A stretch of 64,000 nucleotides of DNA from Candidatus Babeliales bacterium (GTDB lineage: Bacteria; Babelota; Babeliae; Babelales; Vermiphilaceae). Both the position numbers and the translations under genes were made by a program. The notes beneath the pieces are model-generated. The model had not been told where the DNA came from and did no database searches. It worked only from the letters and a program-made list of their open reading frames with translations. The DNA lies in NCBI GenBank assembly GCA_035944115.1, contig DASZBJ010000058.1, forward strand, positions 1 through 64,000, given 5' to 3'. This document shows, in pieces, positions 44,243-52,640 of this stretch (positions are counted from its first letter, which is position 1; the number at the start of each line of letters is the position of its first letter).

Positions 44243-45021
44243 ATGCAAGATGTACAAAATTTTTTCTCAGTTTAATAGTTCTTATTTCATCATATGCTAT
44301 TGCATCTGATGAACATTGTTCTGCTGGCAATGAAAATTCTTCTGGTGGCAATGAACATTTCACTCCTGAACCTGAGTATGTCCTTACGATCAATGGGCAG
44401 GTGATGAGCAGTATGGGACAAAATGGCATAGGAGACTTGCCGCTGTATTATTCTCCCTTGTCTACACCTTTAGATGGTCTTTCTCCAGAACGTCCTTTTT
44501 TTGTTCCTGCATCAGGGATCGCGAGTGATAATGGTGATGTTGATATACAGCAAGAAAAATGCGGAGATGAACAGAGGATTATAACGGTGGAACAATTAAG
44601 CCAATTTATTGCCCAGCAGCATGCGCAATTTTTACATCAGTTTGAACAGGAGTTTCAACAGCACACTCAGAATTTGCTACATGCTGTACGGCAGCAGATG
44701 CAAGCGCAGAGTATGGCACTTTCCAACCGGTTGCAGTGTTTTATGAAAGAAATGAGAGGAGTTGTAGGTGCAGATGCTTCAGATAGCGAGCTCAAGGAAG
44801 AAGATGAAGTACGGGCAAGTTGTACATTGATGAGCCCAACATCTTTACATACTGTTTCTACTGGGCGCTTTAGTCCTGCAAACAGGAAAAAATTTCGTGG
44901 AAATAGTTTACGTTCAAGTACGTTAACAGTTGCAGGAGCAAGAACTTTTAATAAAAATCGTTTAGGCGCAATAGAATGGCGTAGGGGACGGTTGAAAGCT
45001 GCAATAAATAAAAGTGAGTAA
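44243..45021 (+). pseudogene. Basic secreted coiled-coil protein, signal peptide out of frame by one base
   Basis: The long frame (GTG 44401 to 45021) encodes helical Q-rich and basic segments (ITVEQLSQFIAQQHAQFLHQ, EFQQHTQNLLHAVRQQMQ, a Ser/Arg-rich middle and NKNRLGAIEWRRGRLKAAIN). It stays open upstream to 44224 and reads a signal peptide (KFFLSLIVLISSYAIASDEH) but has no start codon. ATG 44243, with AAGGGG upstream, is one base out: adding one A to the A4 run at 44256-44259 gives MQDVQKFFLSLIV and joins the frames. So a single-base loss, a phase-variable tract or a sequencing error is likely. Confidence 0.6.
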
Positions 45022-45146
45022 ATCATTTATACATCGTAGGTCGTTGCTCAGCAAAGGTATCGATTTGAAAGTATGTGTATTGTAGTATTATCTTGCGATA
45101 TACTACAGAAAGCGGAATAAATTGATATTCAGAGAACATAATGAGT

Positions 45147-45625
45147 ATGAAAAATCTAACATCATTTTGGCATTTGTTGTTGCACTCACATTTTTTAATA
45201 CATATTCCATGGAAGACGATTGGGTTGAAGTATGTTCTGGTAGTGTGAATGCACGTGTGGCGGAATTGGATCGCCAACGGCAAATAGATGAACTCCGTAT
45301 GCGACAAACGATAAGCGATAGAGCGGAGCAAGCGCGTTTGCAAGGCTTGTCGCAGTATGATGGCACAGATATTCTCATACAACCGAAGTATGCTATTGAT
45401 GCTCTTACGGTAAAAAATGAAAGCGTATTAGCTGAGCAAGCGATAGCAGCAATTCGGTTAGCGCGACGAGGAGAGCCTGAAAACACATTTGCAGCTTCTG
45501 CAAGTAGATATAAAAAGGCGCCACCTCATTACAATATGTTGATAAAGCCTGGTCGTAAAACGCGCATTTCAGAAGTTGATAAGAAAAAAATAAAAGAAGC
45601 AAGAATGCGACCAATAATAGATTAA
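45147..45625 (+). pseudogene. Secreted coiled-coil protein, signal peptide out of frame by one base
   Basis: The open frame (from TTG 45122) contains a hydrophobic signal segment (NIILAFVVALTFFNTYS, then MEDDW) but no good start. ATG 45147 followed by A5 (45150-45154) is one base short: one more A gives MKKSNIILAFVVALTFFNTY. The mature part is basic and coiled (RVAELDRQRQIDELRMRQTI) and ends KTRISEVDKKKIKEARMRPI, similar to the end of the 45740 product. If no frameshift occurs, TTG 45122 with GGAAT upstream is the only start. Confidence 0.6.
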
Positions 45626-45739
45626 ATCAGAAGCCCCATGTCTTGTGCCTGGAGAAAGCCCCTTTTGCACAAATAGAAAATAAGTGTACTATATTTATTA
45701 TACAGATAGTACATTTTATTCTAATAGTAGGGGGGTATT

Positions 45740-46360
45740 ATGGATAGAATTTCTAAAAAAACATTCTTATCAATGATGGTGGCGGCTGTTATTATCACGT
45801 GTGGGCCAATAAACGCTGCGCAAGAGGGTGCGATGTATCTTCGCATAAGAGATGTGGTATGTTCAGGTGTATCGACTATGCAGGCAAAGTTACATAGTCA
45901 AAATCGTATATCTAATAAACAGTTTGTAGCTCTTACTGCTGCAGTAATAACCGTGTATGGTTTTTACAAAAAATACCAACAATACCAGCGCCTTCAAGAA
46001 CTGAGAAAAAATCGTCTTCAAGAGCGTGAACGAGGAAAGCAAGCATACGAGCAGCAGCAACGACGAAAAAAATTCTTGGCAGAACAACCGCTCTATGCAC
46101 AGGAAGAACGATCGATTCTTTCTAGAAATGCGCGTCTTGCCAAAATGACAGCACAATTAAATGAACCACAACAGCCATCGATTGAAGATACTCTTAATAA
46201 GCAGCTTGATAGACAGAGCGCAAAAGGTGTTCGCGCGCCAAGAAATCTTGCGCGTGAAACAAAAATTTCTGCTGTCGACGCTGCGAAGGTACAACAAGCA
46301 ATAGAAAAAGAAAAACAGCGATTACAAGATCGGAAAAAACAAAATTTCAAAGTTGATTGA
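45740..46360 (+). CDS. Secreted or membrane-anchored basic coiled-coil protein
   Basis: A 206-residue protein with signal peptide (KKTFLSMMVAAVIITCGPIN), a second hydrophobic segment around residues 63-76 (FVALTAAVITVYGFY), then an Arg/Gln-rich coiled coil. It ends ARETKISAVDAAKVQQAIEK, like the neighbouring RKTRISEVDKKKIKE motif. It follows a GTAGGGGGG ribosome-binding site. It is the third of a cluster of basic secreted proteins. Function is unknown. Confidence 0.68.
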   Translation: MDRISKKTFLSMMVAAVIITCGPINAAQEGAMYLRIRDVVCSGVSTMQAKLHSQNRISNKQFVALTAAVITVYGFYKKYQQYQRLQELRKNRLQERERGKQAYEQQQRRKKFLAEQPLYAQEERSILSRNARLAKMTAQLNEPQQPSIEDTLNKQLDRQSAKGVRAPRNLARETKISAVDAAKVQQAIEKEKQRLQDRKKQNFKVD

Positions 46361-46394
46361 TAGTTTTTAAGATCGTTGTGTTAAGTTTATAAGA

Positions 46395-46683
46395 GCTTAT
46401 CCGAAAATTCTTTTTCGCCATATTTGAAAGCAACCAGAACAAGAACCCACGGTCGTCGTCGCGAGCCGCCATTGGCGTGCGTGGCGATCCAGATTAATAA
46501 AGAAATATTTAGATGAATACAATTAGGAATGATCTATTTTGTAGCGCTCAAATTGAGCGCACAATTGCCTGGATCACCACGCATTCGCTCGTGAAGACGA
46601 TCGGGAGTCAACAACTTCCCACAATCTCCAACCATTGCAATATTTTGCAATACATTAATCCACTAACTAATTTTCGGATAAGC
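46395..46683 (+). mobile_element. MITE-like element, copy 1 (complete)
   Basis: A 289-base non-coding element with perfect 15-base terminal inverted repeats, GCTTATCCGAAAATT (46395-46409) and AATTTTCGGATAAGC (46669-46683). Inside are two palindrome-bearing blocks in inverted orientation (46445-46490 and 46565-46603) that resemble the widespread CGTCATTGCGAG...GCAATCCAGG repeats, and an internal AGCGCTCAAATTGAGCGC inverted repeat. No transposase is encoded; mobilisation would need an enzyme in trans. Short ATAAGA words flank both sides but a target-site duplication is not certain. Confidence 0.85.
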
Positions 46684-46798
46684 GATAAGACTATCAGGAT
46701 CTATGATTGTATAAAACATCATCATAGATTCTGGTAGTTTATTTTTTTTGGTATTCTAAAGCGTGGAAAATCTAAGCACTATTTTTTAGGAAACCGTT

Positions 46799-47464
46799 AT
46801 GAATACCATTGAAATTGAACTTCGTTATGAAATTCTGCAACCAGAACAGGTATCCCCATTTTTAGCATCGTTTCAATTTTTACATCGTAAGCATGATGTA
46901 GATGTATATTTTGATAACGAGCAGGGGCAGCTGTATCAAAAAGGTATTTTCATTCGCATTCGCAATGGTAAAAAGCTCGATTTTAAATTTAATCGTGCGA
47001 CTCTCGAAAACCCTGATTTAGCCATTCAAGATTATTGTGAAGAGCATAGCTTTGCATTGCCGTTGCAGGAATCGGATTTAGAAAAAGTTAATGCATTGTT
47101 GATAAGTCTTCAGTTGCAGCCCGTGTCGCATGCAAGTCTAGATTCGATTAAAAGTGCCAATAATTTTATTGAGTATTATACCGTTGATAAAGTACGTAGC
47201 TCATATACGCATAAAGATTTTACGATTTGTGTTGATGAAGTTGCAGATTTGGGAACGTTTCTTGAAATTGAGTTGATGGCCAAAAATATAGAAATGCTTG
47301 CAGCAGTTAAAATAGAAATGGAATTGTTGCTTGCTGGATTGCAGTTACGGCCCTTGCGGACAGGAGGATATGGAACATTGTTGTTGCGAAAAAATAATTT
47401 TAAGCAGTACCTCAATGGACGATTTATTTTAGAAGAAGACAAAATATACAGAACTCAATTATAA
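46799..47464 (+). CDS. CYTH-domain protein (class IV adenylate cyclase / triphosphatase-like)
   Basis: A 221-residue protein starting with the CYTH signature NTIEIELRYEIL (ExE at residues 5-7, with Arg where many have Lys). HDVDVYFDN, FIRIRNGKKLDFKFN, KVRSSYTHKDFTICVDEV, LGTFLEIELMA and GGYGTLLL are the remaining strands of the triphosphate-binding tunnel. Members hydrolyse inorganic or organic triphosphates, make cAMP or act in tRNA/RNA processing; the substrate is unknown. AGGAAACC precedes the ATG. Confidence 0.85.
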   Translation: MNTIEIELRYEILQPEQVSPFLASFQFLHRKHDVDVYFDNEQGQLYQKGIFIRIRNGKKLDFKFNRATLENPDLAIQDYCEEHSFALPLQESDLEKVNALLISLQLQPVSHASLDSIKSANNFIEYYTVDKVRSSYTHKDFTICVDEVADLGTFLEIELMAKNIEMLAAVKIEMELLLAGLQLRPLRTGGYGTLLLRKNNFKQYLNGRFILEEDKIYRTQL

Positions 47465-47477
47465 ACGGAGTGATTAC

Positions 47478-48176
47478 ATGATAGTAATAAAACGAATACA
47501 GATGTTATTGGCAGTTATCGCTCTTATGCCTTTTTCGGTTTATGCAGCTGACGCAGAGGAGTGTAGTAGTTTGATACGAGAATTATATGCGCTGGCCTTG
47601 AAAAAACAGAAGGAAGAAAGCGGTTTTAACTTAGATCTGGAGTTGGCAAAATTACAGCAAGCAGAAGAAGAATATAGACGGCAACAAGAAGAAAAGCCAT
47701 TTACATTGAATCCTGAATTGTCTAGTTTGCAACGAAGAAGAAAGAGTGAGGTAGATGAGCTCGATGAGGCGGCAGAAGAGGAATTTAAGAGGCAATGTGT
47801 ACTGTATGCAGTTCAGCAAGATGCTGCCGCGAAACAACCAGAGCAAAAATGTTCTATTATTCAGCGCATTGTAGATGCTCGCAATGGTCAACGGGTTTGG
47901 TTTGGTAATCCTCCAGCGGAGAGTCTCTTGTTAAGCTCATTAAAGAATAATTTTGCAAAATCAGTTACTGAGTATAAATCGACAGACTCTAAACCAAAGC
48001 GAAAGAGAAGTGCTTTGGTGCGTAGAACGATATTGCCTACCCAGGAGCGCTTGGCAGTTGTGTTACAGATGCAACAAAAGCAGGTACGTGATTTGCACGG
48101 GAAAGGTGTTAAGATGGAAAGAGATAATTTTGATGCGATAGTATATGACTTACCAAAGGTAACGCGAGTACAATAA
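47478..48176 (+). CDS. Secreted basic coiled-coil protein of unknown function
   Basis: A 232-residue protein with signal peptide (KRIQMLLAVIALMPFSVYA, cleavage near ADAEE). The first half is a charged coiled coil (LELAKLQQAEEEYRRQQEEK), the second is basic, with KPKRKRSALVRRTILPTQER, a possible nucleic-acid or nuclear-localisation-like stretch, and MQQKQVRDLHGKGVKMERDN. It starts 13 bases after the CYTH gene and its stop overlaps the Nudix start, so these three form an operon. Confidence 0.7.
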   Translation: MIVIKRIQMLLAVIALMPFSVYAADAEECSSLIRELYALALKKQKEESGFNLDLELAKLQQAEEEYRRQQEEKPFTLNPELSSLQRRRKSEVDELDEAAEEEFKRQCVLYAVQQDAAAKQPEQKCSIIQRIVDARNGQRVWFGNPPAESLLLSSLKNNFAKSVTEYKSTDSKPKRKRSALVRRTILPTQERLAVVLQMQQKQVRDLHGKGVKMERDNFDAIVYDLPKVTRVQ

Positions 48177-48604
48177 TGCATATGACGCCGGCGTACGTTG
48201 GAATTATTCTCAAAAAAGATCAAGAGTATTTTTTGGTTAAACGGCATGATACCGATTGGGCATCAGGACAATGGAATTTTCCCGGTGGGTTGATAGAAAA
48301 AGGAGAAACCATCCTTGCAGCTGCAGTACGAGAAGCGGCAGAAGAGCTTAATGTGGTGATCCAGGAAGATGATCTGCAGTTGGTGCATGTGCTGCAAGTG
48401 CAAGCAAGTGAAATCAATACGCGAGATATTTTTGGATTTTATTTTCTAGCAACTCGTTGGGAAGGAACACCGGTAAATCATGAACCGCATCGACATTCAG
48501 ATGCTCAATGGTTTTCTTTTTGCCAGTTGCCAACAGATACTACTGAGCATGCGCGTCAAGCGGTGTATGGGTTTATGTATGGGTTTTTACATTCAGTGAA
48601 TTGA
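48176..48604 (+). CDS. Nudix hydrolase
   Basis: A 142-residue protein with a canonical Nudix box, GLIEKGETILAAAVREAAEE, preceded by WNFPGG. The domain architecture is close to MutT or ADP-ribose-type enzymes that hydrolyse oxidised dNTPs or nucleoside diphosphate derivatives. ATG 48176 overlaps the preceding stop (TAATG), so translation is coupled. It is unrelated in detail to the Nudix gene at 32735. Confidence 0.92.
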   Translation: MHMTPAYVGIILKKDQEYFLVKRHDTDWASGQWNFPGGLIEKGETILAAAVREAAEELNVVIQEDDLQLVHVLQVQASEINTRDIFGFYFLATRWEGTPVNHEPHRHSDAQWFSFCQLPTDTTEHARQAVYGFMYGFLHSVN

Positions 48605-48607
48605 GAT

Positions 48608-48644
48608 AAAAAGCGAGCGAATACAATATTCGCTCGCTTTTTTA
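48608..48644 (+). terminator. Rho-independent terminator
   Basis: A perfect 16-bp stem AAAAAGCGAGCGAATA / TATTCGCTCGCTTTTT with a 3-base loop, ending in a T run. Confidence 0.92.
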
Positions 48645-48669
48645 ATGAAGTCAGTTTTTAACTAACATG

Positions 48670-48758
48670 TTAATAAAGAATAATTTGGTCGCGCTCATAC
48701 TGAGCGCTTAATAACCTGGATCACCACGCAGGCTCGTGACGACTACGGGGTGAATCAA
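48670..48758 (+). repeat. Partial copy of the MITE-like element
   Basis: TTAATAAAGAA, GCGCTCATACTGAGCGC (internal inverted repeat) and ACCTGGATCACCACGCA with CTCGTGACGACTACGGGG correspond to the middle of the complete elements. Neither terminal repeat is present. Confidence 0.7.
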
Positions 48759-48854
48759 AAATGCTTAGAGCAACCCTCTGTCTTTGAGAATGTTTATTTT
48801 GAAAAGCGTATTACATAGTGCTGTCACATGCTACAGAGCATAAGGTATATCACG

Positions 48855-48884
48855 CAGTCGTTGCGAGCCTGAGAAGCAATCCAG
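48855..48884 (+). repeat. Isolated palindromic repeat core
   Basis: CAGTCGTTGCGAGCCTGAG and AGCAATCCAG form the core of the common bacterial palindromic repeat also found inside the MITE-like element, in a slightly different version. It stands between the partial MITE and the metallophosphatase gene; the remainder of 48759-48940 shows no gene. Confidence 0.55.
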
Positions 48885-48940
48885 AAAGTTGTGCGGCTGC
48901 AGGGAGCGACAGATTATATAATCATCTTTTATCATATTTA

Positions 48941-50470
48941 CTATTGTATTGGCACGATTTGATAGGTTACTGCAGGAGCCGACCAGTTAGCCTGAAGCAT
49001 ATCTGTATCGTCATGAATTGGACTAATATTCCAGTATTTTTTGCCATCAATCATTGTTGAGATTCCAACTCGTGGATCGTTTGAGCTATAAACAAGTGTA
49101 TTTTTTACAGTTCCCTTGTTTTCATAATAGTCGGCATATACAGTCACACCACCTTTGGTTACTTCCACCACAGCATTACGAGTATGAGGTGCGTTTGCAT
49201 ACGAAGTGTCGGCTGCAACACTAATAAACGTTCCATCCTCATTTTTTGCAATGGCGGGAACTTCTCCTACAGGAGAATGTCCAAATACGATTTTATTAAT
49301 ACCATGTTTGAGTAATAGTGCGATGAGTTCGTCATTAAGTGGCGCTAAATTCTTGTCTGGCCCCCATGGTCTTACTTGAATAACACTGTATGGATTTGGT
49401 TCTGTGCCCCATATCTTTAATCCATCTTTGTTAGTAATAATTGTAGGTTCTTGATATTCAATGAGAGGCAAAACCCCATCAACATTCCCTGTGATGCCAT
49501 CTTGAATGCGTTCTTGCGCCCAATGATTTAATGCTTCAATCCATCTATCAATGTCCGCAATGCGTTGTGAATCATTTTTACCGTTTGCAGTTTCTGGTAC
49601 ATAACCGAAATTTTCATGTGACAATCCACCATGTATAAAAATTGTTCCTGTAGCTTTATCAAGGTAAACCAATTGTGCTAGTTGGAGATATTCCACGACT
49701 AGACCTTCCGGCTTTACAAATTCTATATAGGCATCATATGCTTGTTTATCAGTTTTGGCTTGTATCTCTTTTTTAAAATTATCAAATGCATTGCGTGTCG
49801 AGATTAATGCATTATCTTTGATCAACATTCCTGCACCGAGCGTCTCTTGAAACAAGAATTTTAACTTTAAAATTTTATCGGCTTCTTGATTTTTGCCATG
49901 GGTATATTCTGTGGGAATGCCATCAATAAGATTTAGGCGTGTTTCTTGTCCATCAGCGGTAATTACTATTTTACTGAGCCAATTTTTAAACAATGGTTCC
50001 CAACCACTTAGTCTGAATCGGTTTGGTAAAAATTTGGTTGTGTCATCGTCCATGTTGAGCGCTGTATTGGTAAGTTCTTGAAGACCAAAGAACCGTAATT
50101 TATTAATATCCCTGTTACCTAAAAGAAGTATTACTTTATCGGGATATGTCTTTTTAAGATGTATCAGAAAAAGAGCTATTTTTTCATTATCTGCTTCTTT
50201 GTCAAATGCATCTCCAATAAATATAAATAATACATTTTCACCTCGAATTGTTGCTCTATAATCAGAAGGATCATCAGGATTTAAAAAGAGAATATCGCTT
50301 TTTTCAGCAAATGTTCTTACTTTTTCCCAGCTGCCTTCGATGTCAGCTATAATATGAATCCTTGGCTCATTCTGAGGAATGGTCGATATATCATGTTGCG
50401 CTGAAAGATGCGGTATGGTTGATGTGCTATATAATGCGAACAATGTGAGAAGTAGAAACTGTTTTTTCAT
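48941..50470 (-). CDS. Exported metallophosphoesterase
   Basis: A 509-residue protein with signal peptide MKKQFLLLTLFALYSTSTIP and cleavage near LSAQH. The calcineurin-like motifs are present in order: HIIADIEGSW (normally DxHG, here D-x-E-G), FIFIGDAFDKEADN, LLLGNRDINKLRF (GNHE variant), IFIHGGLSHENFGY and VFGHSPVGEVPAI. It resembles PPP-type phosphatases with a large insert of about 150 residues. The missing first-motif histidine changes one metal ligand. Its likely role is dephosphorylation outside the cytoplasm. Confidence 0.78.
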   Translation of the reverse strand: MKKQFLLLTLFALYSTSTIPHLSAQHDISTIPQNEPRIHIIADIEGSWEKVRTFAEKSDILFLNPDDPSDYRATIRGENVLFIFIGDAFDKEADNEKIALFLIHLKKTYPDKVILLLGNRDINKLRFFGLQELTNTALNMDDDTTKFLPNRFRLSGWEPLFKNWLSKIVITADGQETRLNLIDGIPTEYTHGKNQEADKILKLKFLFQETLGAGMLIKDNALISTRNAFDNFKKEIQAKTDKQAYDAYIEFVKPEGLVVEYLQLAQLVYLDKATGTIFIHGGLSHENFGYVPETANGKNDSQRIADIDRWIEALNHWAQERIQDGITGNVDGVLPLIEYQEPTIITNKDGLKIWGTEPNPYSVIQVRPWGPDKNLAPLNDELIALLLKHGINKIVFGHSPVGEVPAIAKNEDGTFISVAADTSYANAPHTRNAVVEVTKGGVTVYADYYENKGTVKNTLVYSSNDPRVGISTMIDGKKYWNISPIHDDTDMLQANWSAPAVTYQIVPIQ

Positions 50471-50609
50471 ATGACATTCTTTCGTTGTATAGAGGTGAGT
50501 AATTGTATTGTAAAAATATTGTTTTTTGCTTATTGTATAACATTTTCCCCTAAAGCAACAGAATCAGAGTTGGTTGTCTATAGCTGGCGGCACTACGAAT
50601 ATGCTACAT

Positions 50610-50637
50610 TTGATTAAAGGGCGTATTACGGTATAAT
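50610..50637 (+). promoter_or_regulatory. Promoter of the VanX-like/maf operon
   Basis: TTGATT (50610-50615), 16 bases, perfect TATAAT (50632-50637); transcription start expected near 50644, about 20 bases before the ATG. Confidence 0.7.
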
Positions 50638-50662
50638 CTATCGCGGTGTAATTTTGAGGGGC

Positions 50663-51253
50663 ATGATGAAAAGTAAAAAATTATTATTTTTGGTGATTTT
50701 TAGTATGAATATCCTTTCAGCCGATTTGGTTAATATATTAGAGATTGTTCCTGATGTGGTACTTGATATTCGGTATGCAACAGAAAATAACTTTACCGGA
50801 AAAGTAGTGTATCCAAATGCGAACTGTTTCCTTGAGCGAGTGGTAGCGTGCGCGCTAGCGGAGGTACAGAAAGAGTTAGCACCATTGGGGCTACGTCTAA
50901 AAATTTGGGATGGCTATCGACCACTTTCTGTGCAAAGAATATTTTGGAATATTATGCCAGATGCGCGGTATGTAATGCCTCCAGAAAAGGGATCACGTCA
51001 TAATCGTGGTTGTGCAGTAGATCTTACGCTTGTTGATGCGCACGGTAACGAGCTGCCTATGGGGAGCGAATTTGATGATTTTAGTCAGCGAGCACATCGA
51101 GACTTTTCTGGCCTTACTACTGTGGAAGCTGCCAATCGGATATTGTTGGAAACTAAGATGCTAAAACATGGTTTTACCGGAGTATCGTGGGAATGGTGGC
51201 ATTATGATTTTAAAGGTTGGGAAAAATATCCAATTCAAGATGTTCAAGTATAA
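50663..51253 (+). CDS. Exported D-alanyl-D-alanine dipeptidase (VanX/DdpX type)
   Basis: A 196-residue M15D metallopeptidase. A signal peptide (MMKSKKLLFLVIFSMNILSA) precedes DVVLDIRYATENNFTGK, IWDGYRPLSVQ, SRHNRGCAVDLTLVD (zinc-binding SxHxxGxAxD) and EWWHYDF (catalytic Glu and third ligand). It hydrolyses D-Ala-D-Ala; in other bacteria this is used in vancomycin resistance or in recycling of wall peptides. No vanA/H is near, and export suggests degrading released wall dipeptide. GAGG stands before ATG 50663/50666. Confidence 0.92.
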   Translation: MMKSKKLLFLVIFSMNILSADLVNILEIVPDVVLDIRYATENNFTGKVVYPNANCFLERVVACALAEVQKELAPLGLRLKIWDGYRPLSVQRIFWNIMPDARYVMPPEKGSRHNRGCAVDLTLVDAHGNELPMGSEFDDFSQRAHRDFSGLTTVEAANRILLETKMLKHGFTGVSWEWWHYDFKGWEKYPIQDVQV

Positions 51254-51267
51254 GTAGGAATGATTGT

Positions 51268-51891
51268 ATGCAACAACAGCAGGTTTTATTTCTTGGATCC
51301 TCGTCAGCTTCTCGTCAACAGCTTTTAAAAGAAGTTGGCATTCAATTTACGCTACTCAAACAGACTGCAGATGAGGCGCAGTGTGATTGGGGACAAACAT
51401 TACAAAAAGTCGTTGAATCGATTGCCCTCTTTAAAATGCAGCATGTGATTATGCCGGTGGGCAAAGAAGGCGACATTGCATTTGTGCTCACTGCAGATAC
51501 GCTTGGGCAAGATAGTAAGGGGCACATTAATGGTAAGCCAACATCAAAAGAGCATGCTATTGAACTGATCCAAGAAGCACGTGCGGGTATGAGTACCGGC
51601 ACGGCATTTTGTTTAGAAAAAAAAGAATATAAAAATCAGCAGTGGCATACGGTTGCACGTATCGTGCGATATGTGCAAGCGCAGTATCAGTTTATTATTC
51701 CCGATGAATGGATGGACTATTATTTTTCCCATTGCAATGCATTGCAGGTTTCGGGTGCAATAGCCATCGAAGGGGTTGGCTCACTATTTTTACGTGAAAT
51801 GCATGGCTCCTATACCACGGTCATGGGATTGCCGGTGTTTGAGCTGCGAGAATCGCTCGTAGATATTGGATTTTTTGATAAAAAGCCTTAA
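51268..51891 (+). CDS. maf: Maf-like nucleotide pyrophosphatase
   Basis: A 207-residue protein from ATG 51268 (TAGGA upstream; the frame from 51217 overlaps the previous gene). It has FLGSSSASRQQLL, a ADTLGQ segment, GKPTSKEHAIELI, and the C-terminal VSGAIAIEGVGSLFLREMHG then TTVMGLP, all Maf features. Maf proteins hydrolyse nucleoside triphosphates, often modified or non-canonical, to monophosphates, and have been tied to septum control. It is 14 bases after the VanX-like gene. Confidence 0.92.
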   Translation: MQQQQVLFLGSSSASRQQLLKEVGIQFTLLKQTADEAQCDWGQTLQKVVESIALFKMQHVIMPVGKEGDIAFVLTADTLGQDSKGHINGKPTSKEHAIELIQEARAGMSTGTAFCLEKKEYKNQQWHTVARIVRYVQAQYQFIIPDEWMDYYFSHCNALQVSGAIAIEGVGSLFLREMHGSYTTVMGLPVFELRESLVDIGFFDKKP

Positions 51892-51927
51892 TTTACTATT
51901 TTTTATAATTTTTTTTAGCTACAAATT

Positions 51928-51960
51928 AGCCACGGGTCAATTCTGCCTGTGGCTTTTTAT
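51928..51960 (+). terminator. Rho-independent terminator after maf
   Basis: A 9-bp stem AGCCACGGG / CCTGTGGCT (one G-U pair), a 9-base loop, then TTTTATTATTT. Confidence 0.8.
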
Positions 51961-51973
51961 TATTTAAAAACCA

Positions 51974-52003
51974 TTGATTTGATCTTGTTTGAATTGCTAT
52001 AAT
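51974..52003 (+). promoter_or_regulatory. Promoter of the charged-protein triplet, with long leader
   Basis: TTGATT (51974-51979), 18 bases, perfect TATAAT (51998-52003). The leader to ATG 52170 is about 160 bases and holds two small hairpins (CAGTCA/TGACTG at 52035-52051, ATGCGG/CCGCAT at 52102-52120). Confidence 0.6.
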
Positions 52004-52169
52004 CAGTAAATAAAGGAAATGTTTAGGAGGTTATCAGTCATTATATGACTGTCTAAATGTATCCTTGGGTGTGTGTAGGTATGGGTTTAAAAATAATATG
52101 TATGCGGCATTGTACCGCATAGGTATCCGTATCAATATAGTTTTATAGCACATTGTTAAGGAGATCATT

Positions 52170-52580
52170 ATGAATACAAACAAAAAACTGGTTTTAGCGG
52201 TATTAGGTAGTTTGGCAGTTGGTCTAGGAGTTCAAATGCAAGCTGATCGTCCGTCATATGCGGGACGTCCTTCATATGGAACACGACCGTCTTGTGATAT
52301 GAATGATCCGGATTGTCGAGAGCAACGACGTCAAGAACGTGAATCAGTGCAAGCAGCAAGGCGTCAGGAGCGAGAGACAAGAAAACAAGCGCGATGGGAT
52401 GAGACGCAGTATTCAGTGCCTCCAATGCCTACACCACCAGTACCTCAAGAGCCTGTAATGCCAATGCCACAAACATCAACAATGTCTGAGCCAGTATCAT
52501 CGCAACCTGTGGCAACAGAACCAGTGATGACCCAACCAGTATCTGAAGTTGTAACATCAACGCCGATTACACAAGAATAA
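52170..52580 (+). CDS. Secreted charged protein with Pro/Val/Gln-rich tail, triplet member 1
   Basis: A 136-residue protein with signal peptide MNTNKKLVLAVLGSLAVGLG, cleavage near QADR. A Tyr/Ser/Arg-rich segment (RPSYAGRPSYGTRPS), a basic coiled coil (CREQRRQERESVQAARRQER) and a long low-complexity tail of PVxxxPV-type repeats follow. AAGGAGATCATT is directly before the ATG, exactly as in the next two genes. The tail looks like a spacer or surface-exposed linker. Function is unknown. Confidence 0.7.
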   Translation: MNTNKKLVLAVLGSLAVGLGVQMQADRPSYAGRPSYGTRPSCDMNDPDCREQRRQERESVQAARRQERETRKQARWDETQYSVPPMPTPPVPQEPVMPMPQTSTMSEPVSSQPVATEPVMTQPVSEVVTSTPITQE

Positions 52581-52640
52581 ATAGCAGTCGAATAAAGCAA
52601 GAGAACTATACATAGTATACATGCAGATAAGGAGATCATT

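Noticed and set aside
131-48884. A CRISPR array suggested by the repeated CACGCACGCCAATGGCGG-type blocks
   Set aside because: The copies are widely scattered, in both orientations, and not regularly spaced; they belong to a MITE-like element and mobile palindromes. No cas genes are present.
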